Source of the DNA: RZZS01 sp964491785
Lineage (GTDB): Bacteria; Pseudomonadota; Alphaproteobacteria; Micavibrionales; Micavibrionaceae
Direction: 5' to 3'
Length of the DNA: 64,000 bases
NCBI GenBank assembly: GCA_964491785.1
Contig: CAZBGS010000002.1
Span: 1 to 64,000 of the forward strand
Position 1 is the first letter of the stretch. Each line of letters begins with the position of its first letter. The notes under the pieces are model-generated. The model saw only the letters and a program-made list of their open reading frames with translations. It did no database searches and was not told the origin of the DNA. Below are positions 25,524 to 34,782 of this stretch, in pieces. A program made the position numbers and the translations under genes.

Positions 25524-28182
25524 TTTTTACCTCTTTGATTTTGCTTTTAATATCTACATCACCACCGTAATAAGCCTTCAGGTACAGTTCCCTGATTTCC
25601 TCGACCAGCGGATAACGCGCGTTTCCTCCGGTGCACTGGTCGTCGAACGCCTGTTCGCTAATCTCTTCGAGTTTTTCCAGGAACAGCGATTCCGGTACAC
25701 CGGCCTCGCGGATTGTCTTCGGTATTTCCAGGTCGGTTTTCAGTTTGTCTATGGCCTGGATGAGCCGTTCAACTTTCTGGTCGCGGACTTTTGGATCCTG
25801 CTCATCTCCTTTTATGTCTTCGGCAAGGCGAAGGTGGTCAGCTATTTTCGCATAGCGGCCCTTTACGAAAGGATATCTGTAGACCGGCAGCAGGCCCTGC
25901 TTTGTTGGTTTGTCGGTCGCGTTGTAGCGGATTACATAAGGAAGCAGCAAGGCGTTGGCAAGGCCGTGGGGCATGTGGAAGGCTGATCCCATCTTGTGCG
26001 CCATAGAGTGGCAGATGCCGAGAAAGGCGTTGGCGAAGGCCATGCCGGCGATTGTCGCCGCGTAATGCATTTTTTCTCTTGCCCTTGGTATACGCTGGCC
26101 GCGGTGGTAGCTGTCGGGAAGATATTTGAATATCAGTCTCAATGATTCAAGGGCCATGCCGTCGGTAAAATTGTTGGCGAATACCGAAGTGTATGCCTCG
26201 ATCGCGTGAGTCATGGCGTCCAGGCCAGTATGCGCCACCAGCACTTTGGGCAGGGTCATTACGAGGTCAGGATCGACAATCGCCATATCGGGGGTGAGCG
26301 CGTAGTCGGCGATCGGATATTTTATTCCGGTGCGATCATCGGTAATGACCGTAAAGGGCGTGACTTCCGAACCCGAACCGGAAGTGGTCGGGATCGAGAC
26401 CATGATCGCCTTGCGCCCGAGTTCAGGGAACTCGGTGATCCTTTTGCGGATGTCCATAAAACGCATGGCGATGTCTTCAAATTTCTGGTCGGGGTTTTCG
26501 TAGAGCAGCCAGATGAACTTTGCCGCGTCCATTGGCGATCCGCCGCCAAGAGCAATGAACAGATCCGGCTCGAACGGGATTACCTGGGCGAGCGCGGCGT
26601 TGACGTTGCTGATGTCGGGGTCTGGTTTGACCTGGCTGAAGACGCGGTACTTCATGCCGATTTCGTCGAGAATGTCGGTTACCTTGCGGACATAGCCGAT
26701 TTGCTCCATGGTCTTGTCGGTAATGATGAAAGCGCGCTGGCGGTCTTTCAATTCAGCCAGAGCCTGAGACATGGCGCCGTTCTTGAAATAGACCTTGGGC
26801 GGAATCCTTACCCACTGCATGTTCTCTCTACGCTGGGCGACTGATTTAACATTCATCAGGTGTTTAACTCCAATGTTTTCCGAGACAGAATTGCCGCCCC
26901 ATGATCCGCAGCCCAGGGTCAGTGAAGGTGCAAGACGGAAGTTGTAGACGTCGCCGATCGCTCCCTGGCTTGCAGGCATGTTAATCAGGGCCCGGCCAAC
27001 GCGGGCGCGGTGTTCGAAGCGCTCGATGTTGTCGTGGTCTGCGGCTGCATCCGTGTAAAGAACCGCTGTATGGCCTGCGCCGCCGTATTCGATAAGGGCG
27101 CTGCTTTTGTCGAGCGCGTCACTGAAACTGGAGGCCTTGTATATTGCCAGAACAGGCGAGAGCTTTTCCATTGAGTAGGGTTCCGCGTCTCCGATTTCGG
27201 TGCATACGGCTAAAAGAACCTTGGTGTCGGAAGGAACCTTGATGCCTGCCATTTTGGCAATATCGGTAGCCGGCTGGCCGACGATCTGTGAATTGATATG
27301 GCCGTCCTTGCCGACGAGAATTTCCTGTAGTTTGCTCTTTTCCTTGTCGCTAAGGATATGAGCTCCGCGGCGTTCGAATTCGCCCATTACATCGTCATAG
27401 ACTTCTCCGGCAATGATGATCGACTGCTCCGAAGCGCAGATGACTCCATTATCGAAGGTCTTCGACATGAGGATGGAGGATACCGCCATCTTCAGATCGG
27501 CGCTATGGTCGATGATTACCGGGGTATTGCCTGCGCCTACGCCGATGGCCGGTTTGCCGGAGCTGTAGGCGGCCTTAACCATGCCGGGGCCGCCGGTCGC
27601 AAGGATCAGATTGATGTCGGGGTGGCGCATAAGGGCGCTTGACATTTCCAGCGTCGGCTCTTCCAGGCAGGCAAAGAGGCCGGGAGGGCAGCCGTTCTCG
27701 ATGGCGGCGTCCATCAGAATTTTGACAGCGTAAGCCGTACAATTTTTCGCCCTCGGGTGAGGAGAGAAGATCATGGCGTTGCGGGTTTTCAGCGCAAGGA
27801 GACCCTTGAAGATCGCTGTGGATGTCGGGTTGGTGGTCGGCAGCACGGCAGCAATAATGCCGACAGGCTCGGCAATCTGGGTAAATCCGTTTGTCGTGTC
27901 TTCGGAAAGGATGCCGCAGGTAAGGTCGTTCTTGTAACGGTTGTATATGTATTCGGCGGAGAAATGGTTCTTGATGACCTTGTCTTCCATGATGCCCATC
28001 CGCGTTTCTTTCACCGCGGCTTTGGCGAGTTCAATTCTTGAAGCCGATGCCGCGAGCGCGGCGGCCTTGAAGATCTGGTCTACCTGCTCCTGGGAAAACT
28101 GAGCGTAACGGCGCTGTGCTTCACGCACCGTTGAGATGATTTCGTCAATTTTCTGTTCCGCACCCTTTATACCATTATTCAC
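25507..28182 (-). CDS. adhE: Bifunctional acetaldehyde-CoA / alcohol dehydrogenase
   Basis: Fermentative enzyme reducing acetyl-CoA to acetaldehyde and then ethanol, regenerating two NAD+. The GTG at 28182 is chosen because AGGAGGG lies six bases upstream and gives 891 residues, the length of E. coli AdhE. The N-terminal aldehyde dehydrogenase has catalytic C249 (GVICASEQS). The C-terminal iron alcohol dehydrogenase has GGGSPMD, the metal-binding DAMTHAIEAY and the CHSMAHKMGSAFHMPHG segment. AdhE is patchily distributed in Alphaproteobacteria. The gene leads a leftward set with the phosphoglucomutase and GH65 genes. Regulation by oxygen is likely but I see no full FNR site. Confidence 0.95.
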   Translation of the reverse strand: MNNGIKGAEQKIDEIISTVREAQRRYAQFSQEQVDQIFKAAALAASASRIELAKAAVKETRMGIMEDKVIKNHFSAEYIYNRYKNDLTCGILSEDTTNGFTQIAEPVGIIAAVLPTTNPTSTAIFKGLLALKTRNAMIFSPHPRAKNCTAYAVKILMDAAIENGCPPGLFACLEEPTLEMSSALMRHPDINLILATGGPGMVKAAYSSGKPAIGVGAGNTPVIIDHSADLKMAVSSILMSKTFDNGVICASEQSIIIAGEVYDDVMGEFERRGAHILSDKEKSKLQEILVGKDGHINSQIVGQPATDIAKMAGIKVPSDTKVLLAVCTEIGDAEPYSMEKLSPVLAIYKASSFSDALDKSSALIEYGGAGHTAVLYTDAAADHDNIERFEHRARVGRALINMPASQGAIGDVYNFRLAPSLTLGCGSWGGNSVSENIGVKHLMNVKSVAQRRENMQWVRIPPKVYFKNGAMSQALAELKDRQRAFIITDKTMEQIGYVRKVTDILDEIGMKYRVFSQVKPDPDISNVNAALAQVIPFEPDLFIALGGGSPMDAAKFIWLLYENPDQKFEDIAMRFMDIRKRITEFPELGRKAIMVSIPTTSGSGSEVTPFTVITDDRTGIKYPIADYALTPDMAIVDPDLVMTLPKVLVAHTGLDAMTHAIEAYTSVFANNFTDGMALESLRLIFKYLPDSYHRGQRIPRAREKMHYAATIAGMAFANAFLGICHSMAHKMGSAFHMPHGLANALLLPYVIRYNATDKPTKQGLLPVYRYPFVKGRYAKIADHLRLAEDIKGDEQDPKVRDQKVERLIQAIDKLKTDLEIPKTIREAGVPESLFLEKLEEISEQAFDDQCTGGNARYPLVEEIRELYLKAYYGGDVDIKSKIKEVKNVVSM

Positions 28183-28301
28183 TAGTTCCCTCCTAATCCC
28201 GGCCAATGAAAGCCAGACCATCCTTCCGGGTCAATATACCTGTTGCAGTAAAGACTTCCAGAAGAAAAAACCATTAATTTATCAAACGGGCGTTGCTACA
28301 G

Positions 28302-28328
28302 AATGACGCATAACATTTAAGTCATTCG
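28302..28328. promoter_or_regulatory. Inverted repeat in adhE upstream region
   Basis: GAATGAC (28302-28308) and GTCATTC (28322-28328) form a perfect 7-bp inverted repeat with 13-base spacer, about 120 bases upstream of the adhE start and just past the dut stop. It could be an operator for adhE or a weak terminator of coaBC-dut. Confidence 0.35.
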
Positions 28329-28332
28329 CGGA

Positions 28333-28800
28333 TCAGGAAAAGCCGGTCGAGCCAAATCCGCCGGAATTTCTTTCCGTATCGTCTAACGCCTCTACCACCC
28401 TCCAGTTCACTTTTTCATGCCTTGCGATTACGATTTGCGCAATTCTCATTCCCCGTTCAATGGTAAATGCGTCCTGTCCATGGTTGATCAGAATGACCTT
28501 GATTTCACCGCGGTAGTCTGCATCAATGGTTCCGGGGCTGTTTAGGATGGTTATTCCGTATTTTATGGCCATTCCTGAGCGCGGGCGCACTTGTGCCTCA
28601 TATCCTTCCGGCAGAGAAATGGATATTCCCGTCGGAATTAAAACGCGCTCTCCCGGCCCTATCTCGAATGCTTCCTCTATCGCGGCGGTGAGATCCATTC
28701 CGGCGGAACTGGAAGTCGCATATGCAGGCAGGTCAAGGCCTACCGCATGCCGGTGAGGCATTAAGCTGACATTTACAGTGGCCGCGTTCGCTGTGCTCAT
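28333..28800 (-). CDS. dut: Deoxyuridine 5'-triphosphate nucleotidohydrolase
   Basis: dUTPase (155 aa) converting dUTP to dUMP and pyrophosphate, keeping uracil out of DNA and feeding dTMP synthesis. All five trimeric dUTPase motifs are visible: AGMDLTAA, RPRSGMA, GTIDADYRGEI (catalytic Asp), RIAQIVI and the C-terminal SGGFGSTG arm. The ATG overlaps the coaBC stop (ATGA), so the two are translationally coupled. Confidence 0.97.
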   Translation of the reverse strand: MSTANAATVNVSLMPHRHAVGLDLPAYATSSSAGMDLTAAIEEAFEIGPGERVLIPTGISISLPEGYEAQVRPRSGMAIKYGITILNSPGTIDADYRGEIKVILINHGQDAFTIERGMRIAQIVIARHEKVNWRVVEALDDTERNSGGFGSTGFS

Positions 28801-30002
28801 AGCTGGCCGAAATGCTCCTTGATTTTATCTGTTAAGAAACCAGCTATACTATTTTTTTGCGCTTCAGGCCACTCTTCCCGGTAAGATGCTGTAATAAAAT
28901 ACACATGATTTTTATCGCTGCCGAAAACGCTGGCATTTTCATTGATCTTGTTGGCGATGATCCAGTCGCATTTCTTGCGCTCAAGTTTACCTTGCGCTTC
29001 AGTTACAAGATCTTCGGTTTCCGCGGCAAACCCGATAACCAGCGCGGGGCGCTGGTTATGTGTTGAAAGAGAGGCGAGAATATCGGGGTTTTCTGTCAGG
29101 TTTATTGCCGGAGCTACCTTGCTGTTGCTCTTCTTTATTTTTGAATTGCTGAATTCGGAAGGGCGCCAGTCGGCGACCGCTGCGGCGCAAACGGCAATAT
29201 CGCAGGGCAGGGAGTTCATTACCGCTTCATGCATCTGTATTGCGCTTTCCACCCTGATTACCTTTATGCCAGAGGGGTCGGGGATCGATACAGGGCCGCT
29301 TATCAGAGTCACTTCCGCGCCTGCCTTTGACAATGACGAGGCAATGGCGTGTCCCTGTTTGCCGGAGGAACGGTTTCCGATGAAGCGGACAGGATCCAGA
29401 GCTTCGTAAGTCGGCCCGCTGGTTACAATGGCCCGCTTGCCTTCAAGCGGGCCGGGAAGAAAAAAACGGGTTATTTCCCTTAAGATTTCCTCAGGCTCGA
29501 CCATTCTGCCAGTGCCGGTTTCGCCGCAGGCCGAATCGCCTGCGTTCGGGCCAATTCTGATAAAGCCTCTGCTCTCAAGCCGGGAAACATTTTCCTGAAC
29601 CGGCTGTTTTATCCACATTTCCGGGTTCATTGCCGGAGCAAAAAATGTCGGTCGGTTACTGGCCAGCAGTGTGGCAGAAGCAAGGTCGTCGGCAATTCCA
29701 AGTGATGCTCTTGCGATAAAGCTGGCACTGGCAGGCGCTATTACTATCAGGTCGTTTTCGCGTCCAAGTCTGATATGGCCCATTTCGCTCTCGTCCTTAA
29801 GCGACCAAAGGTCGGTATAGACGGGATTGCCACTCAAAGAAGAAACGCTTAAAGGCGTGATAAATCTGGCGCCGCCGGAAGTCAGGATGCATGAGGGATT
29901 TGCGCCTGACTTTTTCAATAATCTAATAAGCTCAAGGGATTTATATGCGGAAATGCCGCCAGATATGACCAGCAGGATATTTTTACCGTCAAGCTCTGCC
30001 AT
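28797..30002 (-). CDS. coaBC: CoaBC: phosphopantothenoylcysteine decarboxylase/synthase
   Basis: 401-aa bifunctional coenzyme A enzyme. The N-terminal flavoprotein decarboxylase (CoaC) has SGGISAYKSLELIRLL, the PASASFIARASLGIADDLASATLLA segment in parts and APAMNPEMW. The C-terminal CTP-dependent synthase (CoaB) has TSGPTYEALDPVRFIGNRSSGKQG and VAAVADWRP. Start is ATG 30002; the frame extends two codons to a TTG. CoaBC-dut is a common alphaproteobacterial gene pair. In many relatives ubiB sits between ubiE and coaBC; here a small acidic protein gene takes that place. Confidence 0.96.
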   Translation of the reverse strand: MAELDGKNILLVISGGISAYKSLELIRLLKKSGANPSCILTSGGARFITPLSVSSLSGNPVYTDLWSLKDESEMGHIRLGRENDLIVIAPASASFIARASLGIADDLASATLLASNRPTFFAPAMNPEMWIKQPVQENVSRLESRGFIRIGPNAGDSACGETGTGRMVEPEEILREITRFFLPGPLEGKRAIVTSGPTYEALDPVRFIGNRSSGKQGHAIASSLSKAGAEVTLISGPVSIPDPSGIKVIRVESAIQMHEAVMNSLPCDIAVCAAAVADWRPSEFSNSKIKKSNSKVAPAINLTENPDILASLSTHNQRPALVIGFAAETEDLVTEAQGKLERKKCDWIIANKINENASVFGSDKNHVYFITASYREEWPEAQKNSIAGFLTDKIKEHFGQL

Positions 30003-30027
30003 AGTCAAAAACCTTAATAAACAAAAA

Positions 30028-30050
30028 GCCCCGTACTAATAGCACGGGGC
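30028..30050 (-). terminator. Terminator after small acidic protein gene
   Basis: Stem GCCCCGT / ACGGGGC with a nine-base loop, followed on the minus strand by TTTTTGTTTATT. It separates the 30086-30385 gene from coaBC, which starts 26 bases later. Confidence 0.85.
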
Positions 30051-30085
30051 CTTTCATATCTCAAAGGAATTATACCTTTATTGAA

Positions 30086-30385
30086 TTATTCCATAACTTC
30101 GTCGGAAACCGGTTCATCGGCTTCTTCGGCAGCTTCAACCGGTTCCAATACTTCTTCGTCTTCAGTTGTAGCTTCTTCGGAATAGCTTTCGATTTCTTCA
30201 CCAATATACTCTTCAGAAGGAACGACTTCGTCATAAGCCTCGACATTGGCTGGTTCGCCAGCGGCAGGCTCGATGGCGCTGATGCTGTCGGAAGCGGTGT
30301 TGCCGGTTACAACGAGTTGAACGGCAATAGCTGCGGCTACGATAATCACGGCAGCCAGAAGGGCGGTTTTGACTGTGTTGTTCAT
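30086..30385 (-). CDS. Small single-pass membrane protein with acidic tail
   Basis: 99-aa protein of no family I recognise. Residues about 7-27 form a hydrophobic helix (ALLAAVIIVAAAIAVQLVV) after a short basic N-terminus. The rest is low complexity: about a third Glu/Asp, with Pro, Ala, Ser and no Lys or Arg (EEIESYSEEATTEDEEVLEP). Likely topology is a membrane anchor or uncleaved signal with the acidic part in the periplasm. ATG 30385 has AAGGAG ten bases upstream, and a strong terminator follows at 30050, so it is probably a real monocistronic gene rather than a chance frame. Confidence 0.72.
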   Translation of the reverse strand: MNNTVKTALLAAVIIVAAAIAVQLVVTGNTASDSISAIEPAAGEPANVEAYDEVVPSEEYIGEEIESYSEEATTEDEEVLEPVEAAEEADEPVSDEVME

Positions 30386-30555
30386 TTGGTAGTTTCTCCT
30401 TGTTTAAAGCGTTGCGAAGGTTTCAGCCTTCGTTAAAAAATCATTCATTCGGGGAGCTGATTTTTTTCGAATGATGTTATGAAATCAAAAACAACTCCTA
30501 ATGCAAGTATTTTTTTTTAAAATATAAAAAAAAGACGTTAGTGGTTTAAAAGTTG

Positions 30556-31317
30556 TTATTTTATGGTCTTGGGTTTTACGCCCCTGTGTATGGCCGCGAC
30601 GCCTCCCGTCAGGTTAATGAAAGAGGTTCGGGTAAGGCCTGCCTGTTGCATGCGCGCCGTCAGTTCCTCCTGGGAGGGGAAGCGTCTTATGCTTTCAACC
30701 AGATAGTCGTAACTCTCGCGGTCGTTTGCGATCAGGCTTCCGAGCGTCGGGATCATGTTGAAAGAGTACAGGTCATAGGCTTTGGACAGAGCGGGGTTTT
30801 TGACCTTGCTGAATTCAAGGCAGAAAAACATTCCGGAAGGTTTGAGAACGCGAAAGGCTTCTTTCAAGGCCGTGTCAATATGCGTTACGTTACGCAGGCC
30901 AAAAGAGATGGTGTAAATATCTACGCTACTGTCTGGAAGAGGAAGGTTCTCGGCGTTGCCGGTGATCCATTCCAGATCCGTCCAGCCACGGTTGATGGCC
31001 CGGTCGCGACCGGAAGAAATCATGTTTTCATTTATGTCGCAAATAATAATTCTTGAATTTCCGCCGGTCTTGCGTCTGATGCGGAAAGCGATATCGCCGG
31101 TTCCGCCGGCAACATCAAGAAAGGTTTTCCCTTGCTTGGGGCGAACCTGCCTTACAAAAGCGTCTTTCCAGAGGCGGTGAATGCCGCCGGACATGACGTC
31201 GTTCATAAGATCATATCTGCCATAGACGGAATCAAAGACTCCTCTTACAAGGCCTGTCTTTTCATCGGGAGTTACAGGCTTTTCGCCAAACCAGTTTTTT
31301 TCGGGGTTCAGAGCCAT
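30556..31317 (-). CDS. ubiE: Ubiquinone/menaquinone biosynthesis C-methyltransferase
   Basis: SAM-dependent C-methyltransferase (253 aa) of quinone synthesis. The SAM-binding motif is FLDVAGGTGDIAFRI, and the UbiE-specific segments are YDLMNDVMSGGIHRLWK near the N-terminus and GLRNVTHIDTALKEAFRVLKPSG with FCLEFSKV. I start at ATG 31317 (MALNPEKNWFG) instead of the upstream TTG at 31341. No ribosome-binding site is obvious. The 170 bases after its stop are strongly AT-rich (T- and A-runs) and hold a weak hairpin CATTCG / CGAATG. Confidence 0.95.
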   Translation of the reverse strand: MALNPEKNWFGEKPVTPDEKTGLVRGVFDSVYGRYDLMNDVMSGGIHRLWKDAFVRQVRPKQGKTFLDVAGGTGDIAFRIRRKTGGNSRIIICDINENMISSGRDRAINRGWTDLEWITGNAENLPLPDSSVDIYTISFGLRNVTHIDTALKEAFRVLKPSGMFFCLEFSKVKNPALSKAYDLYSFNMIPTLGSLIANDRESYDYLVESIRRFPSQEELTARMQQAGLTRTSFINLTGGVAAIHRGVKPKTIK

Positions 31318-31404
31318 GATTACTATATATAACAGGATCAATTGCGGAAACGACTATAAAATGCCCGAAGAGGTATTACGTACCCTTAAAGGATGACGGA
31401 TTAA

Positions 31405-32007
31405 TTATCTGATAAAATCCTCGAAGTGCCCGGTTGCCAGTTCGTGGTGAGCTTTTCTGAAATCCATGGAACCGGCGATGCTCTGGAACAGGCCGAGCCA
31501 GTTCTCGAATGCTCCCGCCAGCGCGGAACATTCCAGGATATAGGCGGTATCGTAATACAGCGTTGCGAAAGCGATGCCTGTTTTCAGCGAGGAAACCTCG
31601 CCCGGAGTAATGAAGCTGGAGAGCGAAAAGCTCGCAAATCCTCTGCCCAGTCCTGACTGATCCTGAACTTTGTGAATCTGGACGTCGTCATACTGTCCAT
31701 TAAGATAGTTCTTCCAGAAGTCAGTACTGTAGGCGTCCTTTTGCACGGCCGCCGAATACCGGGGAGGGAAAATCAGGTATCTTGCATCAGGGCGGGTACG
31801 GATTCTGCAGATCGCCTCGTCCGACAGGGATGGCGCCTTAACGGTCAGGACGGTATCCGGCTCCTGATTGTTGATTCTGGCCCATGTGTCGGGAAAAGAC
31901 ATCGTCAGACCGCTGTCGGGATCCTCCCAAACGAAGTAATCGGCCTTCGCCGGCGCCGAAGCAGCGATCAGTGTTACTGTTAAAACAATGAATTTCAGAT
32001 ACCGCAT
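31405..32007 (-). CDS. Secreted protein of unknown function (DcrB/PsbP-like start)
   Basis: 200-aa protein with a clear Sec signal peptide (MRYLKFIVLTVTLIAASAPAKA, cleavage after AKA). The mature part opens with YFVWEDPDSGLTMSFPDTW, a pattern seen in DcrB/PsbP-like domains (resemblance only), and continues with alternating strands. Cysteines occur twice (AICRIRT, LECSALAG), so a disulfide is possible. ATG 32007 has GAGGGAG upstream; the frame runs back to a TTG at 32025. It sits between ubiE and fhs on the same strand. Likely periplasmic; function not known. Confidence 0.75.
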   Translation of the reverse strand: MRYLKFIVLTVTLIAASAPAKADYFVWEDPDSGLTMSFPDTWARINNQEPDTVLTVKAPSLSDEAICRIRTRPDARYLIFPPRYSAAVQKDAYSTDFWKNYLNGQYDDVQIHKVQDQSGLGRGFASFSLSSFITPGEVSSLKTGIAFATLYYDTAYILECSALAGAFENWLGLFQSIAGSMDFRKAHHELATGHFEDFIR

Positions 32008-32085
32008 GACAAAAAACTCCCTCAACGCAGTATTTTGCCTTCAAGCGGTTTCAAATGCAAACCGATAATCCGGCTAATTCACCGG

Positions 32086-33762
32086 TTAAAACAAACCGCG
32101 GGTCTGACCGCTTTCATCCAGACCGATATCATTGGCCGAAGGATTGCGCGGCAGGCCCGGCATGGTCATCATATCTCCGCAAATCGCCACAATAAACCCG
32201 GCTCCGGCGCAAAGTCTGACATCTCTCACATGCAGCCTGTGTCCCTCAGGCGCGCCCAGCAGTTTCGGATCCGAGGAAAAACTGACGGGAGTTTTTGCCA
32301 TGCATATCGGCAACCTGCCGAATCCCTGATTCTCCCACCGCGACAGTCTCGAATAAACCTCTCCGTCGGCGGTGACTTCCCCGGCCCCGTATACCGTACT
32401 GGCGATAACCCTGACCTTTTCGAACAACGGCATTTCGTGTTTGTAAAGACGGCAGAACTCCGCGGGACTCTCCAGCGCCGAAACGACCTCCATCGCCAGC
32501 GCTTCCGCTCCAGCCGCGCCATCGGCCCAGTTGGTCGATATCACAAAGGAAGCTCCGGCCGAAGCGCATGCCTCCCGGATAATGGATATCTCCTTTTCCG
32601 TATCAACCGGGAACCGGTTGAGCGAAACCACGACCGGAAGACCAAACCTCTTGAGATTCTTGAGATGCCTTGCCAGATTGGGCAAACCGCGCCGTACCGC
32701 CGCCTCGTCCGGCGTGTTAAGCTCTTTTTTGGCCACGCCCCCATGCATCTTCAGTGCACGCACCGTTGCCACCAGCACCGCCGCATCCGGGCAGATCCCA
32801 GCTGCGTCGCATTTGATGTCGAAAAATTTCTCAGCTCCGAGATCCGCCCCGAACCCGGCCTCCGTAACCACAATTTCTCCGGTTCTCAAGGCGGCTTTCG
32901 TCGCGATCACTGAATTGCAGCCATGCGCTATATTTGCGAAAGGCCCGCCGTGAATAAAAGCTGGCGTTCCTTCCAGGGTCTGCACCAGATTTGGCATAAG
33001 CGCTGTCTTCAGCAATACCGTCATCGAACCTTCGGCCATGAGATCCGCCGCGGTGACCGGGGTGCGTTTACGGGTCTCTGCCACCACCATCCGCCCAAGC
33101 CTTTCCTGCAAATCCGCCACTCCGGTTGCAAGACAGAACACCGCCATGGTCTCCGAAGCCACAGTGATATCGAACCCGCCTTCTCTCGTAACTCCGCCAC
33201 CCGACGGAGCCTCGAGACCCTGCACGATATGGCGCAGGCTTCGGTCGTTGAGATCGACCGCCCGGTTCCAGAACACCCGTCTCGGATCTATCCCTAGTTC
33301 GTTACCCCAGTAAATGTGATTATCGATCAGCGAAGCCAGGAGGTTCGTCGCCGTGCCGATGGCGTGGATATCACCTGTAAAATGGAGATTTATTTCCTCC
33401 ATCGGTGCCACCTGCGAGCGTCCGCCCCCGGTTGCCCCTCCCTTGATCCCGAAGCAGGGCCCGAGACTTGGTTCACGAAGCGCCAGAACCGATTTCCTGC
33501 CGATATGCCGAAGCCCGTCCGCAAGCCCGATCGACGTCGTGGTTTTGCCTTCTCCCGCCGGAGTCGGCGAAATCGCAGTCACCAGAACCAGCTTGCCCCT
33601 GGGTCTGTCTTCAAGGCTTTCCAGATAGCCGAGATCCACCTTGGCGATATTGCGGCCATAAGGGTGCAGGGCGTCTTCCGGAATGCCCAGTTTTTCGGCA
33701 ATTTCCCGCACAGGCCTGAGCTTTGCGCTGCGGGCAATTTCAAGATCGGTCGGCATTGTCAC
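32086..33762 (-). CDS. fhs: Formate-tetrahydrofolate ligase
   Basis: 558-aa ATP-dependent enzyme making 10-formyl-THF from formate and THF, supplying one-carbon units. The P-loop is TPAGEGKTTTSIGL, and family signatures REPSLGPCFGIKGGATGGG and VTEAGFGADLGAEKFFDIKC are complete. The GTG at 33762 lies four bases after the trpS stop with GGAAGG ten bases upstream; the ATG two codons on (33756) is an alternative. It is the last gene of murJ-trpS-fhs. It fits anaerobic or formate-based one-carbon metabolism together with AdhE, although no folD is in the window. Confidence 0.96.
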   Translation of the reverse strand: MTMPTDLEIARSAKLRPVREIAEKLGIPEDALHPYGRNIAKVDLGYLESLEDRPRGKLVLVTAISPTPAGEGKTTTSIGLADGLRHIGRKSVLALREPSLGPCFGIKGGATGGGRSQVAPMEEINLHFTGDIHAIGTATNLLASLIDNHIYWGNELGIDPRRVFWNRAVDLNDRSLRHIVQGLEAPSGGGVTREGGFDITVASETMAVFCLATGVADLQERLGRMVVAETRKRTPVTAADLMAEGSMTVLLKTALMPNLVQTLEGTPAFIHGGPFANIAHGCNSVIATKAALRTGEIVVTEAGFGADLGAEKFFDIKCDAAGICPDAAVLVATVRALKMHGGVAKKELNTPDEAAVRRGLPNLARHLKNLKRFGLPVVVSLNRFPVDTEKEISIIREACASAGASFVISTNWADGAAGAEALAMEVVSALESPAEFCRLYKHEMPLFEKVRVIASTVYGAGEVTADGEVYSRLSRWENQGFGRLPICMAKTPVSFSSDPKLLGAPEGHRLHVRDVRLCAGAGFIVAICGDMMTMPGLPRNPSANDIGLDESGQTRGLF

Positions 33763-33765
33763 TTA

Positions 33766-34782
33766 TTATTTTCCTTCCCAGAAACCCATGATCGACTTCG
33801 ATTCTTCAAGAACTGGAACAGCTATCTTCCTGGCTTTTTCCGCACCTTTAAGAAGGATACGGTCGATCTCGGCCGGATCGGCCATAAGCTCGTTCATTTT
33901 CGCAGTTATCGGAGAAAGTTTTTCGACACACAAATCAGCAAGTCTGGGCTTGAAATCGGAGAAAGGCTTGCCCGCGAAATCGTTCAGAACCTCCTGCCTG
34001 CTGCTACCTGATAGAACAGCGTATATGGTTATCAGGTTTCTCGCTTCCGGCCTTCCCTCCAGCCCTTCGTCGCTGGCCGGCAGAGGATCGGCATCCGTTT
34101 TGGCTTTGCGGATTTTTTTTGAGATAGTGTCCATGTCGTCGGTCAGATTGATGCGCGACATGTCAGATTCCGCCGTCTTGCTCATCTTCTGGCTGCCGTC
34201 GCGCAGAGACATGATCCTCGCTCCTTCGGCCAGGATTATCGGCTCCGGCAGGGTGAAAAATTCCCGCCCGAAATGATGGTTGAAGCTCCCGGCGATATCG
34301 CGCGCCAGCTCGATATGCTGCTTCTGATCTTCCCCGACCGGCACGTGCGTCGCCTGATAAATCAGCACGTCAGCAGCCTGCAGAACCGGATAGGCGAACA
34401 GACTCAGCGAAGCGTTCTCTCTGTGTTTGCCTGCCTTCTCCTTGAACTGGGTCATCCGGTTGAGCCAGCCCATCTGCGCTATCGAACTGAGCAGCCACTG
34501 CATATAGGCATGCTCCGCCACCGAAGACTGGGCGAACAGGGTCACCTTGTTGTAGTCGAGACCGCTGGCGATATATGCGGCGATAATCTCGCGGGTATTT
34601 TGCGCAAGTCTCGCGGTTTCATAGGGCGTGGTGATAGCGTGAAGATCGGCGACGAAAAACAGGAACTCGGAATCCTTTTCTTCGGTCATCTTTACCCATT
34701 GGGAAATGGCTCCGATATAATTCCCGAGATGAAGATCGCCCGTGGCCCTGGTGCCGGAAACAATACGCTTGGTCATTGTCAT
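33766..34782 (-). CDS. trpS: Tryptophanyl-tRNA synthetase
   Basis: Class I aminoacyl-tRNA synthetase (338 aa) charging tRNA-Trp. The HIGH-equivalent is in TRATGDLHLGNYIGA, and the KMSKS loop reads KMSKT. The tryptophan-pocket segment GEDQKQHIELARDIA and the DPAEIDRILLKGAEKA C-terminus are typical of the bacterial TrpRS-I group. The ATG overlaps the murJ stop (ATGA). murJ-trpS is a conserved alphaproteobacterial pair, usually continuing to usp and nfu, which here lie on the opposite strand about 4.3 kb beyond murJ. Confidence 0.96.
   Translation of the reverse strand: MTMTKRIVSGTRATGDLHLGNYIGAISQWVKMTEEKDSEFLFFVADLHAITTPYETARLAQNTREIIAAYIASGLDYNKVTLFAQSSVAEHAYMQWLLSSIAQMGWLNRMTQFKEKAGKHRENASLSLFAYPVLQAADVLIYQATHVPVGEDQKQHIELARDIAGSFNHHFGREFFTLPEPIILAEGARIMSLRDGSQKMSKTAESDMSRINLTDDMDTISKKIRKAKTDADPLPASDEGLEGRPEARNLITIYAVLSGSSRQEVLNDFAGKPFSDFKPRLADLCVEKLSPITAKMNELMADPAEIDRILLKGAEKARKIAVPVLEESKSIMGFWEGK

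Noticed and set aside
28270..28290. FNR-like site upstream of adhE
   Set aside because: Only one half (TTGAT) is present; the second half does not match ATCAA at the required spacing.
31405..32007. Lipoprotein signal in the secreted protein
   Set aside because: The signal ends in AKA with no Cys near the cleavage site, so signal peptidase I processing is expected.
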